NCBI RefSeq assembly: GCF_023700005.1
Contig: NZ_JAMLJK010000001.1
Coordinates: forward strand, 1,595,096-1,659,095
Length of the DNA stretch: 64,000 nt
Origin: Larsenimonas rhizosphaerae
GTDB taxonomy: Bacteria; Pseudomonadota; Gammaproteobacteria; Pseudomonadales; Halomonadaceae
Reading direction: 5' to 3'
In this document: in pieces, positions 19,024-29,714 of the stretch
How the letters are laid out: each line of letters starts with the position of its first letter
Numbering within the stretch: position 1 is the stretch's first letter
The notes under the pieces: model-generated
The model's input: only the letters and a program-made list of their open reading frames with translations
What the model was told of the DNA's origin: nothing
Database searches by the model: none
Made by a program: the position numbers and the translations under genes

Positions 19024-20079
19024 ATGTCAAAAACATCCTGGAGTGCCATCTGCTGGCGTAATGTATCCTTGTCCTTGCTTGATCAGAGAAGATTGCCTGC
19101 CGAGGAAGTATGGCTTGAGCTGACCAGTGCACAGGATGTAGCGGATGCGATCCGGGATATGGTGGTCAGGGGAGCCCCGGCGATAGGGATTACTGCAGCC
19201 TATGGCGTGGTGCTGGGTGCGATCAATCAGAAGGGGCAGCAGAAGTGGTATGGCATGGTGGTGCGCGATATCGAGCAATTGGCTGCCTCTCGGCCCACGG
19301 CCGTCAATCTTTTCTGGGCACTGGAGCGAATGAAGACGGTACTGGATAACGCGCATGATGAAGCAAGCCCACCCGTCGCTGCACTGATTGAGGAGGCCCG
19401 CCTTATCCATGAAGAAGATTGCGCCAATAACCAGCGCATGTCGGCCCTTGCGCTGAGCACCATGCAGCACATGTCAGGAGAAGATCCTTTTTCGGTCATG
19501 ACTCACTGTAATACCGGCGCTCTGGCAACCGGAGGGCATGGTACGGCGCTGGGTATTATCAAGGCCGGCGCATCATGCGGAATGATTGAACATGTCCATG
19601 TCAATGAAACAAGGCCATGGATGCAGGGTGCCAGATTAACGTCATGGGAACTTTCAAGAGAAAATATACCGTTATCTTTAAATGTTGAAAGCGCAGCAGC
19701 ACTGATAATGAGTAAAGGAAATGTCAAATGGTTGATAGTGGGCGCGGACAGAATAGCTGCCAATGGTGATGTCGCCAACAAGATTGGTACTTACGCACTT
19801 GCCATTGCCGCCAGGTATCACGGTGTAAAGGTTATGATTGCTGCTCCCTTGAGTTCCTTTGATCTGACGATACAATCAGGCGGTGATATACCGGTAGAAG
19901 AGCGAGCCGGTGAAGAGATCATGTATCAGGGAAATACACGCATCGCACCTGAAAATATCAATGCATTCAACCCTGTATTTGATATAACACCTGCAGCATT
20001 GATCGATGTCATTGTGACGGAAAAGGGCGTCATAGCCCAACCAACACAGGACAACATCAAAAATCATGTTAGAGTTTAA
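19024..20079 (+). CDS. mtnA: Methylthioribose-1-phosphate isomerase
   Basis: A 351-aa aldose-ketose isomerase of the eIF2B-alpha/MtnA fold that converts methylthioribose-1-P to methylthioribulose-1-P in the methionine salvage pathway. The catalytic Cys lies in MTHCNTGALATGGHGTALG and the catalytic Asp in VGADRIAANGDVANKIGTY. Start at the second of two ATGs (MSKTSW), 5 nt after GAGG. The 3' half (about 19600-20090) is visibly more AT-rich than the neighbours. It also contains copy 2 of the TATACCGTTATCTT motif. No mtnB/C/D/K genes lie nearby. Confidence 0.92.
   Translation: MSKTSWSAICWRNVSLSLLDQRRLPAEEVWLELTSAQDVADAIRDMVVRGAPAIGITAAYGVVLGAINQKGQQKWYGMVVRDIEQLAASRPTAVNLFWALERMKTVLDNAHDEASPPVAALIEEARLIHEEDCANNQRMSALALSTMQHMSGEDPFSVMTHCNTGALATGGHGTALGIIKAGASCGMIEHVHVNETRPWMQGARLTSWELSRENIPLSLNVESAAALIMSKGNVKWLIVGADRIAANGDVANKIGTYALAIAARYHGVKVMIAAPLSSFDLTIQSGGDIPVEERAGEEIMYQGNTRIAPENINAFNPVFDITPAALIDVIVTEKGVIAQPTQDNIKNHVRV
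19665..19678 (+). repeat. Copy 2 of the 14-bp TATACCGTTATCTT motif (inside mtnA)
   Basis: Exact 14-bp match to the motif in the corA promoter region (4007-4020) and to the reverse strand at 60168-60181. Here it lies within the mtnA reading frame, in a locally AT-rich part of the gene. Confidence 0.5.
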
Positions 20080-20153
20080 CAACAGCCATGCCTGCTGATC
20101 AGGCTCGCTGAAACCTTGAATTTGCTGAATAGATCCATAAAAGGACCAACGGA

Positions 20154-21044
20154 ATGATCCGCAAAGCAGTCTTGCCTGTTGCCGGTTTTGGCACGCGTTG
20201 TTTGCCCGCTTCAAAAGCGATCCCGAAAGAAATGATCACTATCGTGGACAAGCCGGTCATCCAGTACGTGGTTCAGGAAGCTGTCGAAGCCGGTATCAAG
20301 GAAATCGTGCTCGTAACGCATGCCAGCAAGGCAGCCATCGAAAACCATTTTGATACCCATTTCGAGCTTGAAACACAGCTGGAAGCCAAGGGCAAAACCG
20401 AACTGCTCAATGAACTGAAGAGCATCGTTCCCAGTGACGTGTCCATCATCAGTGTTCGCCAGCATCAGGCACTTGGCCTTGGCCATGCAGTGTTGTGCGC
20501 TCGTTCGGTCATCGGTGATGACGAACCGTTTGCCGTATTGTTGCCTGATGTACTGGTTGACTGTGAAGGCTTCGACCATAACGACCTCAAGGGCATGATT
20601 GATGCCTATGAAAAGACTGATCATGCACAGATCATGGTTGAAAATGTGCCGCAGGATGTAGCTTATAAATACGGCATTGTAGCCCTGGAGGGTGATGCAC
20701 CTTCTGCGGGGGAAAGCGCCCCCATTACCGGCATGGTCGAGAAGCCGGCACCGGGTGAAGAGCCTTCGACACTCGCAGTGATTGGTCGTTACCTCCTGCC
20801 CGGGCGTATTTTCCCGCTGCTGGCTGAAACTACACCTGGTGCCGGCAATGAAATCCAGCTGACGGATGCCATTGATGCGTTGCGCAAGGAAAGCAGCGTG
20901 GCCGCTTACCGCATGAAGGGTGATACCTACGACTGCGGACATCAACTGGGCTACCTTGAAGCCACGCTTTCCTTTGCCAAGCGCCATCCCAAGTTTGGCG
21001 AAGGCTTCCGCGAGCTGCTCAAGCGCTATAGCCAAGAGGGATAA
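20154..21044 (+). CDS. galU: UTP-glucose-1-phosphate uridylyltransferase
   Basis: A 296-aa nucleotidyltransferase that makes UDP-glucose, the donor for exopolysaccharide, LPS and (through OtsA) trehalose. The N-terminal nucleotide-binding signature is PVAGFGTRCLPASKAIPKEM with the catalytic Lys/Arg, followed by the sugar-binding region and NEIQLTDAID. AAGGA lies 8 nt before the ATG. It is 2 nt upstream of the UGD-like gene, so the two are co-transcribed. Confidence 0.96.
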   Translation: MIRKAVLPVAGFGTRCLPASKAIPKEMITIVDKPVIQYVVQEAVEAGIKEIVLVTHASKAAIENHFDTHFELETQLEAKGKTELLNELKSIVPSDVSIISVRQHQALGLGHAVLCARSVIGDDEPFAVLLPDVLVDCEGFDHNDLKGMIDAYEKTDHAQIMVENVPQDVAYKYGIVALEGDAPSAGESAPITGMVEKPAPGEEPSTLAVIGRYLLPGRIFPLLAETTPGAGNEIQLTDAIDALRKESSVAAYRMKGDTYDCGHQLGYLEATLSFAKRHPKFGEGFRELLKRYSQEG

Positions 21045-21046
21045 TC

Positions 21047-22339
21047 ATGCAGGTTATTGTACACGGAAGTACTCTCGGCGCCGCCACGGCGGCTACGGCG
21101 CTCTCGATGGTTGGCCACCGTGTACATTGGTGGCCTCACTCTGATACCCCCTTTGAAAAGCTTGATGAAGTAGAGTGGCTGAACAACGAGCCGGGGCTTC
21201 GCTCCCAGCTCGATGCTGCTCGTGCCCAGGGTAGTCTGACCATTTGTCATGATCAGCGAGGTTTGCCACGGGCAAACATCTACTGGCTGGCGCTGGAGCC
21301 CAGTCAGCAGGATTATGCAGAAGAGTGGGTAAACCAGGTGCTGGGTAATGAAAAGGGGGAATTTGTTGTCGTCAATAACAGCACGTTCCCGATTGGATTT
21401 ACCGAAACCCTTGGGCAGCTTCTGAAGCGCAAGGGACAGGCGTGTGTTGCCTTTCCCGACATGCTGGAGGAAGGCCGGGCGCTCACCATGTTCACGCGAC
21501 CGAACAGAATTCTTCTGGGTAGTCATGATGAACAGGCAACGCGCCAGATCAGGGAGTTGCTGCGTGCCTTCAATCGACGCGAAGATGCCTTCCAGCTCAT
21601 GCCGTGCAAGGCCGCTGAATTTACCAAGCTTGCAGTGATTGGCATGCTGGCTACCCGGATCAGCTACATGAATGAGCTGGCCAGCCTGGCTGACCATCTT
21701 GATGTGGATGTAGAACTGGTTCGTCAGGGTATGGGGGCAGATCCTCGAATAGGCCATCAGTACCTGTATCCCGGTTGCGGATTTGGCGGGCCAACCTTTG
21801 CTCATCAGTTGACTCGTCTGGCCGGCATTCAGTCCGATACCGGTCGCGATACCCGACTGCTTCAAAACGTGCTGGACATAAACGAACAGAAAAAGGAAAC
21901 CCTTTTTCGCAAGCTCTGGCAGCATTTTGAAGGCACGCTTGCCGGGCGCACCGTGGCGCTTTGGGGCGTGGCATTCAAACCCAATACCAGCAGCATCGAT
22001 AATTCACCGGCCGTTTCCCTGCTGAAGGCCCTGTTTGCTCAGGGAGTACATGTTCAGGTACACGACCCCGTGGCCATGCCACGCATCAGGGAATATTTTG
22101 GCGAACATCCATTGTTGACGCTGGCTGATGGGAAGTATGAGGCCTGCCGGGATGCGGATGCATTACTGCTGGTTACCGAGTGGAAGGGGTACTGGAACCC
22201 TGAATGGCAACGGTTAAGCACACTGCTGAAAACACCACTGGTTCTGGATGGTCGTAACATCTATAACCCTCAGTATGTGGCAGATCAGGGGTTCATCTAC
22301 CGTGGCATCGGGCGGCGTGCTGATCCCTCGGACAAGTGA
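21047..22339 (+). CDS. UDP-glucose 6-dehydrogenase family protein lacking the catalytic cysteine
   Basis: A 430-aa protein with the full three-domain layout of UDP-glucose/GDP-mannose dehydrogenases. It keeps NSTFPIGFT (residues 111-119), the catalytic-region Lys194 and LATRISYMNELA. The active-site motif normally GFGGSCFPKD reads GFGGPTFAHQ, so the nucleophilic Cys is Thr250 and the following Lys-Asp is lost. The Asn four residues after Lys194 is Ile198. The Rossmann loop is GSTLG rather than GxGxxG. Direct coupling to galU (2-nt gap) suggests a UDP-glucose-related role. It is unlikely to be a normal UGD; it may be a pseudoenzyme or carry a changed activity. Confidence 0.8.
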   Translation: MQVIVHGSTLGAATAATALSMVGHRVHWWPHSDTPFEKLDEVEWLNNEPGLRSQLDAARAQGSLTICHDQRGLPRANIYWLALEPSQQDYAEEWVNQVLGNEKGEFVVVNNSTFPIGFTETLGQLLKRKGQACVAFPDMLEEGRALTMFTRPNRILLGSHDEQATRQIRELLRAFNRREDAFQLMPCKAAEFTKLAVIGMLATRISYMNELASLADHLDVDVELVRQGMGADPRIGHQYLYPGCGFGGPTFAHQLTRLAGIQSDTGRDTRLLQNVLDINEQKKETLFRKLWQHFEGTLAGRTVALWGVAFKPNTSSIDNSPAVSLLKALFAQGVHVQVHDPVAMPRIREYFGEHPLLTLADGKYEACRDADALLLVTEWKGYWNPEWQRLSTLLKTPLVLDGRNIYNPQYVADQGFIYRGIGRRADPSDK

Positions 22340-22354
22340 CCGAAAGACTGATCA

Positions 22355-22381
22355 GGCGGGCTCCATGAGCCCGCCTTTTTT
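22355..22381 (+). terminator. Intrinsic terminator after the UGD-like gene
   Basis: Perfect 9-bp stem GGCGGGCTC / GAGCCCGCC with 3-nt loop CAT and six T. Ends the galU operon. Confidence 0.9.
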
Positions 22382-22488
22382 ATGCATGAAATTCCAGCCA
22401 TGGTGCCATGTTCGCCAGCAACGGATACAAGTAAACTTATTGATTCAGCAAGGGTCATAACCCCAGCCATCATGGTGACGATTTTCTT

Positions 22489-23265
22489 ATGCGAATAATC
22501 CCCGATCCGGAAGAAAAGACAGCCACTCATCGTACATCGACCAGGTCTTCACGCATGACGGCCAGTGAGCGGCGGGCTGGAAAATCATCTCCCGCGCTGT
22601 GGCTCGCCCTGCTGGCTATTGGTCTTGCGGCGGGGGGCGGGTATTGGCAGCATTCCCAGCTTGAAAAGACCCAGGCCAGACTTGAACAGCTAACAGCCCG
22701 TCTGGGTATTGTCGACGGTGTCGATAATGGTGCCGAAAGTATCGAGCGGCGGCTAGTCGAACTCTCTGAGGCACAACGTTCAACAGAAGCGGTAGTCAAC
22801 CGGCTGGATAATGACCTGGATGCCTATACCTCACGTCAGTCACAACTTGCCACACAACAACAACTGACGGAGATAACGAATCAGCGTAAACAGCAGCATG
22901 AAGCGCTGGCACAGCGCGTTGCATCACTCGCGCATGACCAGCAAATGCTGCAGACAGGGCAGGTAGATCAGACCAAAAAGGTGGCCCAATTAGTGAATAG
23001 TCAGGATAACCGGCAAAAACAACAGGACATGCTCCTGACGCGGTTGAGTGCGCAACAACAGGAGCTTGAGAACATCAATAATAGACTTGATGCGCTCGAT
23101 GGGGCCATGTCGAAGATGCCGGATATATCAAATCAATTAAGCAAACAGCAACAGACTGTTCGTGATGCGCTCTCGGAACAGGCAGACCGCCTGGAAACAC
23201 TGGCACATCAACTGGCTGCCCAGGCCGGCGATATCATTGCACTGCAGGCCGCCAGCGAGGGCTGA
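22489..23265 (+). CDS. Membrane-anchored coiled-coil protein of unknown function
   Basis: A 258-aa protein not recognised as a named family. A basic N-terminus (residues 1-35) precedes one membrane helix (ALWLALLAIGLAAGGGYW, about 36-53). A long Gln/Leu-rich predicted coiled coil then fills almost all of the periplasmic part (about 55-255), with heptad-like runs such as LEQLTARLG and RLVELSEAQRS. No cysteine is present. The start at 22489 has only a weak GGTGA upstream; MTASERRAG at 22555 is an alternative. It lies alone between the galU terminator and tamA and may be co-transcribed with tamAB. Confidence 0.7.
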   Translation: MRIIPDPEEKTATHRTSTRSSRMTASERRAGKSSPALWLALLAIGLAAGGGYWQHSQLEKTQARLEQLTARLGIVDGVDNGAESIERRLVELSEAQRSTEAVVNRLDNDLDAYTSRQSQLATQQQLTEITNQRKQQHEALAQRVASLAHDQQMLQTGQVDQTKKVAQLVNSQDNRQKQQDMLLTRLSAQQQELENINNRLDALDGAMSKMPDISNQLSKQQQTVRDALSEQADRLETLAHQLAAQAGDIIALQAASEG

Positions 23266-23377
23266 GCAGGAAAAGGGGCTCCCGGTAACCGCGGCCAGCT
23301 GTATTGGAAAGACGGGCAACGGCAAGACCTCAATATCGAATCATCAAGACCATCCCAGTAGCAGGAAACGATAAAAA

Positions 23378-25198
23378 ATGACCAGGATGTCATGGGGAAA
23401 AATGCAGCGGCCGATAATGGCCGTTTTATGCTGTCTGTCCACCAGCCAGGCACTGGCGATAGATACCACCGTCAAGGGAATTGGCGGTCAGCCGGCCACC
23501 AACATCAAGAATTTCCTGTCTACGGTGTCTATTGGCGAACAGGCCAGACTGGGTGCATGGCAGGGCGAAATAGAGCAAAAGGTCGAACAGGCGCTGCACG
23601 CCTATGGTTATTACTCGTCCGACCTTGATATCAATATTGAAAGCCGTAACCACGTCATTGTTACCGTCACCCCTGGCCCCCAGGTCAGGCTTGATCATCT
23701 GTGGCTGGAAGTGCGTGGTGCAGCGAAGGATGATGCGCCGTTTGAGAAGGCCATTGATGAAAGCACCCTGAAGGCCCGGAAGGGCAAGCCGCTTCATCAT
23801 GCGGATTACGCAGCTCTCAAGACACGTCTTCAGAACCTGGCACTGCAGCGTGGCTATTTTGATGCGAACTTTACAGCGCATCGTCTGGAAATACGCCCCT
23901 GGGCCGATGAAGCCAACGTAACATTGATTCTGGACAGTGGCCCACGGTATCGGTACGGCGACATTACCATCAAGGGTAATCAGGTAGACGAAACACGATT
24001 GCGCAACATGTTGCCATTCAAGACCGGTGACTATTACCTGACGAGCGAGCTGGCCACCTATAACCAGCGTCTGTCTCAGGCCGGCTGGTTCAAGGGAATT
24101 GCTGTAACGCCCCGTCTATCTACAGCCAATGAAGACACCGTGATTGTTGATAAGGGCAGCAAGGGCACCTTGCCGCCGGCAGCAGACAATACGCCTCGGC
24201 AGGTGACGCCGCCGGAGAAAGCCGTGGTGCCCATCGATGTCAATCTCCTCCCTGCGGATCGCCATCAGTTTGAAATAGGCGGAGGGTACGCGACCGATGT
24301 CGGACCTCGCCTGCAGTTCAACTGGAAACAGCCCTGGGTCAACCGACGTGGAGACAGCTGGAACAACTCCCTGTATCTGTCAGCCCCCAAAACCGTGTTT
24401 GAAGGCGTCTATTCAATCCCGCTGGCCAACCCCATCAAGGACAGTTACGAAATCACCTATGGGCTCAAGAAGCTGGATAATGAAGATACCCGAAGCTTTG
24501 AAAGCTCTGCTGCCTTTGCACGCCTCTGGAAATTCGATAATGGCTGGGACCAGCGTCTTTATCTGCGTGCTACGCGCGAAGACTTCACTCAGGCCGATCA
24601 GGATGAAACCGTCTATCTTCTGGTGCCTGGTGTGAGCTGGAGCCGCACCGCGGTCGATAATCAGCGCTTTCCCATGCATGGCAACCGCCAGGATGCCCTG
24701 TTCGAGGCTTCCGATACGGCCTGGGGGTCGGATGCCCGCTTTGTACGCACACGCCTGAATTCGCAGTGGATAACAAGTCTTGGCAACAACAACCGGTTCG
24801 TGGGTCGGGCCACCGTCGGCGCCACTGCCACGGATACCTTCGACAAGATTCCTCCATCCCTGCGTTTTTTTGCCGGCGGTGATAACAGTCTGCGGGGGTA
24901 CGATTTCGAGAGCATTTCGCCCGAGAATGACGATGGTGAATTGCTGGGTGGTCAGCATCTGTTGACCACGACGGCCGAATACCAGCGACGTGTCACCGGC
25001 GATTGGTGGGCCGCCACCTTCATTGATGCCGGTAATGCCTTCGACGCCTGGTGGCCCGAGGAAATCAAGAAAAGTGCCGGTATTGGCGTGCGCTGGATCT
25101 CGCCGGTGGGGCCTATCCGGTTCGATCTGGCCAAACCGATCGGCGATGACGACAACAACAGTCTGCACATCCATTTTGCGATAGGGCCTGAATTCTGA
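23378..25198 (+). CDS. tamA: Translocation and assembly module outer-membrane protein TamA
   Basis: A 606-aa Omp85-family protein. It has a signal peptide (to about ALA at residue 27), three POTRA-like periplasmic domains (about 30-280) and a C-terminal 16-stranded barrel. The Omp85 motif VRGYDF-type element is seen as SLRGYDFESISPEND, and the protein ends in Phe (GPEF). TamA works with TamB in lipid and autotransporter transport to the outer membrane. The TGA overlaps the tamB ATG by one base. An msrA neighbour is also found next to tamAB in E. coli. Confidence 0.93.
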   Translation: MTRMSWGKMQRPIMAVLCCLSTSQALAIDTTVKGIGGQPATNIKNFLSTVSIGEQARLGAWQGEIEQKVEQALHAYGYYSSDLDINIESRNHVIVTVTPGPQVRLDHLWLEVRGAAKDDAPFEKAIDESTLKARKGKPLHHADYAALKTRLQNLALQRGYFDANFTAHRLEIRPWADEANVTLILDSGPRYRYGDITIKGNQVDETRLRNMLPFKTGDYYLTSELATYNQRLSQAGWFKGIAVTPRLSTANEDTVIVDKGSKGTLPPAADNTPRQVTPPEKAVVPIDVNLLPADRHQFEIGGGYATDVGPRLQFNWKQPWVNRRGDSWNNSLYLSAPKTVFEGVYSIPLANPIKDSYEITYGLKKLDNEDTRSFESSAAFARLWKFDNGWDQRLYLRATREDFTQADQDETVYLLVPGVSWSRTAVDNQRFPMHGNRQDALFEASDTAWGSDARFVRTRLNSQWITSLGNNNRFVGRATVGATATDTFDKIPPSLRFFAGGDNSLRGYDFESISPENDDGELLGGQHLLTTTAEYQRRVTGDWWAATFIDAGNAFDAWWPEEIKKSAGIGVRWISPVGPIRFDLAKPIGDDDNNSLHIHFAIGPEF

Positions 25199-28100
25199 TG
25201 AACGTGGTCAAGGGTATTATCTGGACACTGGTATGTGTCGTGGCGCTGGTACTGATGGTACTGGGGATAGCGCTCTCTCCCTGGGGCACACGTCAGGCGC
25301 TCGAATTCGCTCGATCCGAAGGATGGATTGACTATCAGTCAGTCAGTGGGGGGCCACTTGACGACTTCGAACTGAAGGGCGTCTCGCTGACAACCGCCGG
25401 CATGACTCTCGACGCCGATACCCTGGTGCTGAACTGGGCATCGGACTGTCTTCTGCGCGGCAGTCTTTGTATCGATTCATTGACCGGGCAGGGGATTCAC
25501 ATAGCACTTCACCCTGTAGACCAGGCGCAGCCCGCAGAGGAAAAGACCGGTTCGGGCCGTATAGCCACACCGATACCGGTCGATGTGCGCCATATCAAGG
25601 TTGACGATGTCCAGGTGGACCTGGCGACCGGTGCCAGTCTGCGCTGGAACGAATTCAATAGTGGCGTGGCCTTCTCCGGTCATACGCTGACCCTGTCCCC
25701 GACAACGCTGAACGGATTGCGCTGGACAGCGCCACCTGCGACCGAGCTCGCTACTCCGGCAGCCAGGCCGTCCGACACAAACAGTGAAACGCTGCCCCAC
25801 CCCCTGCGAGCACTTGATCAGGATGAGGCCACTCAGCGCATCGAGCTGCCCACCATTACGCTGCCGATCAATCTCGACGCGCCCTCACTGACCCTGAATG
25901 ACCTCGCCGTGGACACTGGCCAGCAGGTGCAGCACATCGACGTGATTCAGATTGCACTTCATGCAAGGGATCAGCAGATCAATCTTCAGCGCCTCCATGT
26001 AGAGATGCCTCAGGGGCAGATGACGGCGACAGCAGATGTCACCATGGCGGATAATTACCCAGTCGACATGGCCGTTCAGGGCGACTGGCATGCCGCACCG
26101 TTCACACAGCAGAAATTTGATCTCTCACTCACGGGCAGTGCAGCCGATCTGATGCTTGAACTATCTGCCAAGGGCAATGTACCCGCCACGCTTGATGCTC
26201 AGGCGGACCTGCTGGCCCCGAGACTGCCATTTTCACTGAAGGCCCACGCCGATACGCTGTCATGGCCGTTTGGGGAACAGACACCTGTCTATGTACTCAA
26301 CCGGTTTGATAGCCACTTGCAGGGCGATCTGGACGCCTATCAATTGACACTGGATGGGCAGGCCAAGGGCCCCGAAGTAGACAGGCTGACACTGAATGCC
26401 AGGGGCAATGGAGATGCGCGTCATTTTGACTGGTCCAGACTCGCAGTCACCACGCCGGATGGCAGTATATCAAGCAAGGGCGGTGTGAACTGGGCATCCG
26501 GTATAGCGGCACAGGCGAATATTGACCTGAAGTCACTGGATATAGGTGCACTGGCCCCCTCGCTGTCCGGCCGCCTGCAGGGGCAGGGAAACATGTCATT
26601 CCACCAGCCGGTTCCAGGCCAATGGACGCTGGATATTCCGATGCTTGATATCGGCGGCACATTACAGAAACGCCCCTTCTCGATGAAGGCCCACCTGGAC
26701 GGTGACAGCAATATGCAATGGAACGTGCATGAGCTGTCCATTGTGCAAGGCAACAATTCCCTGAAGGCCAGCGGTACGCTGTCAGATCGCTATGATCTGG
26801 ATGCACGTCTTGACGCCCCCAGCCTCGATACCCTGATGCCTTCTCTTGCCGGCGCACTGGCAGGTAATGTCAGTCTGAAGGGCAGCGCCGAAACACCCGT
26901 GATTGATGCAACGCTCGATGGACAGGCGATTCAGTTCAACGCCCTGAGCCTTGGTGCCCTGTCACTCAAGGCACATACCAAAGGCAAGGATGATCCCGCA
27001 CTGTCTGTAGACATGACGGCAAGCGATCTTGTCAATGGTGCTCAGCAGTGGCGACGCATCAATACCACGCTGAAGGGGCGCCTCAGCCAGCATCGACTGG
27101 CTCTGGAAGGAGACGCCAGAGACGGCAACAGCATCGCGTCGTTCAATGTCGGGCTGGACGGGCGATTCAACCAGCAGCAGCAACGTTATCTGGCAAGCGT
27201 GACGCAGCTTGCAACACGCCTGAGTGCGGATAATGACATCGCGCTGGTCGATGTGCTCAATGCCCGAATTGACCTGGCAGACAGCGCAGCCACCATTGAT
27301 CCGTTTTGTCTGTCGCGCTCACAGGGCGGTCAACTGTGCTGGACCCGAAAGGCTCGCGTATCGGCACAGAAGGGTGATGCTCATCTGGCCCTGCGTGATA
27401 TCCCCATGTCCCTGCTGAACAGCTTCCTCCCTGAAGGCTGGGACGCTCGCGGCACTACAGTCGGTGACATCAATCTGGCCTGGTCACGTGCCGGCACACA
27501 ATGGAAAGGTACCGGTCATATTACCTCCAGCCTGGAAATGTCCGGCAAGGCGCCGGACAACACTCCATGGCAATTACCCAAAACCAGCGCCACGATCGAT
27601 CTGAATGCCACACAGGCCAATGCCCGCGTTCAGGCTGTGCTGGATCTGACGCAGGCCGGGGGCCTTACACTCACCGCAAATGTCAAAAACCCGACAGGGG
27701 ATCGAACATTGTCCGGTGAGCTGCTGGCCCGCCAGCTTGTGCTGGCCCCTTACAAGCCCTTGTTCCCGCAGATTGATACCCTTCAGGGCCAATTGAATGG
27801 CCGGGTTGGCTTGGCGGGTACGACATTGTCACCGCTGCTGAATGGACAGATGGTGCTCGATCAACTCAAGGTGCAGGGGGCAGCCCTGCCGGTTGAGCTG
27901 AATGATGCGCGGCTGGCTCTGAAGCTTGACGGTGATCGAGGCAATCTTGACGGCTATCTGACCTCCGGCGATGCGACCTGGAATCTGAAAGGCAACGCCG
28001 GCTGGCCTACCACGGGGGACTGGAAGGCGCATGTGGAGCTTGATGGCCGAAATGCTCCCTTGCTCGCCGCGTTGCCACAATATGGCCGACTAAGGGTGGC

Positions 28101-29076
28101 ACCCAATCTGACGGTGGATGCTGACCCGGCCAACCTGGCCATTGCCGGGGTGATACGTATACCCTGGGCGCGTATCAAGGTCGATGAAGTGCCCCCCGCC
28201 GCAGTATCGCCGTCTTCGGACGAGGTCATCATTACTCGGGAAGAAGCAGCCCGGATAGATCAGAAGATCGAGCAGGGAAATGTACCCGACTGGGCTGATG
28301 CATCAACGCTTGCCCAGTCGGGTATGGATATCGACGTCAATGTCAGCGTTATCATCGGTGATGATGTTACGCTGGAAGCCTATGGGCTAAGCACCAATCT
28401 CAATGGGGGGCTGAAGGTCCGCCAGCAGCGCAATACGCTACAGCTGATGGGGGATATCGATCTCGAGAATGGGCAATTCAAGGCCTATGGCCAGAACCTG
28501 ATCATTCGAACGGGCAAGATAACCTTCAATGGGCCGCCGGCAGAGCCTTATCTGAACTTCGAGGCCATTCGAAATCCGGATACCATTGAAGATGACGTGA
28601 CCGCAGGCCTGCGGGTTACAGGCAGTGCCAGTCAGCCTAATGTCTCTGTATTTTCCGACCCGGACATGAATGAAACCACGGCACTGTCCTACCTCCTGCG
28701 CGGGCGAGCACCCGACGATTCAGGAGGCGGCAATGACGATGCGCTGACCTCGGCACTCATTGGCCTGTCGCTGTCACAAAGTGGCCGGGCAATAGGTTCC
28801 ATCGGTGAGAGTTTCGGTGTTCAGGATCTGAGTCTGGATACCGCAGGGTCAGGAGATGACAGCCAGGTCGTGGTCAGTGGTTATTTGTTCAAGGACTTGA
28901 AAGTCAGCTATGGCGTCGGCATGTTCTCCTCCATAGCCGAACTGACATTACGTTATAAATTGCTTCAAAACCTGTATCTGGAAGCGGTATCCGGCTCCAA
29001 TCAGGCATTGGACCTGTTGTATACATTCAGTCTGGGCAAGGCAAAACTGCCTACCCGGAAAAGTGAGGATAACTGA
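25198..29076 (+). CDS. tamB: Translocation and assembly module inner-membrane protein TamB
   Basis: A 1292-aa AsmA-like protein with an N-terminal membrane anchor (residues about 7-27) and a very long repetitive beta-taco periplasmic part that bridges the envelope. The C-terminal DUF490/TamB domain is clear (about 950-1290: [54 protein letters not shown]). It acts in anterograde phospholipid transport and outer-membrane protein assembly with TamA. Length is close to E. coli TamB (1259 aa). Confidence 0.94.
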   Translation: MNVVKGIIWTLVCVVALVLMVLGIALSPWGTRQALEFARSEGWIDYQSVSGGPLDDFELKGVSLTTAGMTLDADTLVLNWASDCLLRGSLCIDSLTGQGIHIALHPVDQAQPAEEKTGSGRIATPIPVDVRHIKVDDVQVDLATGASLRWNEFNSGVAFSGHTLTLSPTTLNGLRWTAPPATELATPAARPSDTNSETLPHPLRALDQDEATQRIELPTITLPINLDAPSLTLNDLAVDTGQQVQHIDVIQIALHARDQQINLQRLHVEMPQGQMTATADVTMADNYPVDMAVQGDWHAAPFTQQKFDLSLTGSAADLMLELSAKGNVPATLDAQADLLAPRLPFSLKAHADTLSWPFGEQTPVYVLNRFDSHLQGDLDAYQLTLDGQAKGPEVDRLTLNARGNGDARHFDWSRLAVTTPDGSISSKGGVNWASGIAAQANIDLKSLDIGALAPSLSGRLQGQGNMSFHQPVPGQWTLDIPMLDIGGTLQKRPFSMKAHLDGDSNMQWNVHELSIVQGNNSLKASGTLSDRYDLDARLDAPSLDTLMPSLAGALAGNVSLKGSAETPVIDATLDGQAIQFNALSLGALSLKAHTKGKDDPALSVDMTASDLVNGAQQWRRINTTLKGRLSQHRLALEGDARDGNSIASFNVGLDGRFNQQQQRYLASVTQLATRLSADNDIALVDVLNARIDLADSAATIDPFCLSRSQGGQLCWTRKARVSAQKGDAHLALRDIPMSLLNSFLPEGWDARGTTVGDINLAWSRAGTQWKGTGHITSSLEMSGKAPDNTPWQLPKTSATIDLNATQANARVQAVLDLTQAGGLTLTANVKNPTGDRTLSGELLARQLVLAPYKPLFPQIDTLQGQLNGRVGLAGTTLSPLLNGQMVLDQLKVQGAALPVELNDARLALKLDGDRGNLDGYLTSGDATWNLKGNAGWPTTGDWKAHVELDGRNAPLLAALPQYGRLRVAPNLTVDADPANLAIAGVIRIPWARIKVDEVPPAAVSPSSDEVIITREEAARIDQKIEQGNVPDWADASTLAQSGMDIDVNVSVIIGDDVTLEAYGLSTNLNGGLKVRQQRNTLQLMGDIDLENGQFKAYGQNLIIRTGKITFNGPPAEPYLNFEAIRNPDTIEDDVTAGLRVTGSASQPNVSVFSDPDMNETTALSYLLRGRAPDDSGGGNDDALTSALIGLSLSQSGRAIGSIGESFGVQDLSLDTAGSGDDSQVVVSGYLFKDLKVSYGVGMFSSIAELTLRYKLLQNLYLEAVSGSNQALDLLYTFSLGKAKLPTRKSEDN

Positions 29077-29077
29077 C

Positions 29078-29707
29078 ATGGGTCGACAAATTCCGTTACC
29101 CACGGCCGAAACAGCACTGCCAGGACGCCAGCAGCCATTGATGGTTGACCCGGTTCACCATGTGCTTGAAAGCACGATTCAGCCCCCGTTTTCAGCACAT
29201 CTTGAAGAGATTGTACTGGGGCTGGGGTGTTTCTGGGGAGCAGAGCGCCTTTTCTGGAAACTGCCGGGCGTGGACGTCACGGCAGTAGGGTATGCAGGCG
29301 GCATAACGCCGAACCCGACCTATGATGAAGTCTGTTCAGGCATGACCGGGCATGCCGAGGTTGTCCGGGTTGTCTTTGATCCTGCAAGGATCAGGCTGGA
29401 AGATATTCTCCAGGTGTTCTGGGAAGCACATGATCCGACGCAGGGGATGCGGCAGGGCAATGATACAGGCACGCAGTATCGCTCGGTGATTTATACAGGC
29501 AACGATGAGCAGCTGGAGGTTGCACGTCAGAGCGCTGCCAGATATCAGCAGGCACTGACTGCGGCAGGTCGGCCGGACATAACCACCGAAATAGCGCCTC
29601 TGACCGCATTTTATTATGCGGAAACCTATCATCAGCAATATCTGAGCAAGAATCCGGCCGGGTACTGCGGACTCAAGGGGACAGGCGTCAGCTGCCCCCT
29701 TGGCTAG
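29078..29707 (+). CDS. msrA: Peptide methionine sulfoxide reductase MsrA
   Basis: A 209-aa enzyme that repairs methionine-S-sulfoxide. The catalytic motif GCFWGAE places the nucleophile at Cys51, and the C-terminal [17 protein letters not shown] holds the resolving cysteines. Start MGRQIPL has GAGGA 8 nt upstream, inside the end of tamB; a GTG five codons earlier lies on that ribosome-binding site and is rejected. It lies 1 nt after the tamB stop codon, so it is probably in the same transcript. Confidence 0.96.
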   Translation: MGRQIPLPTAETALPGRQQPLMVDPVHHVLESTIQPPFSAHLEEIVLGLGCFWGAERLFWKLPGVDVTAVGYAGGITPNPTYDEVCSGMTGHAEVVRVVFDPARIRLEDILQVFWEAHDPTQGMRQGNDTGTQYRSVIYTGNDEQLEVARQSAARYQQALTAAGRPDITTEIAPLTAFYYAETYHQQYLSKNPAGYCGLKGTGVSCPLG

Positions 29708-29714
29708 AACGGGG

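Noticed and set aside
21794-21796. Loss of the UGD cysteine as a simple sequencing error
   Set aside because: Several other active-site positions differ as well and the frame is intact, so a single error cannot explain it.
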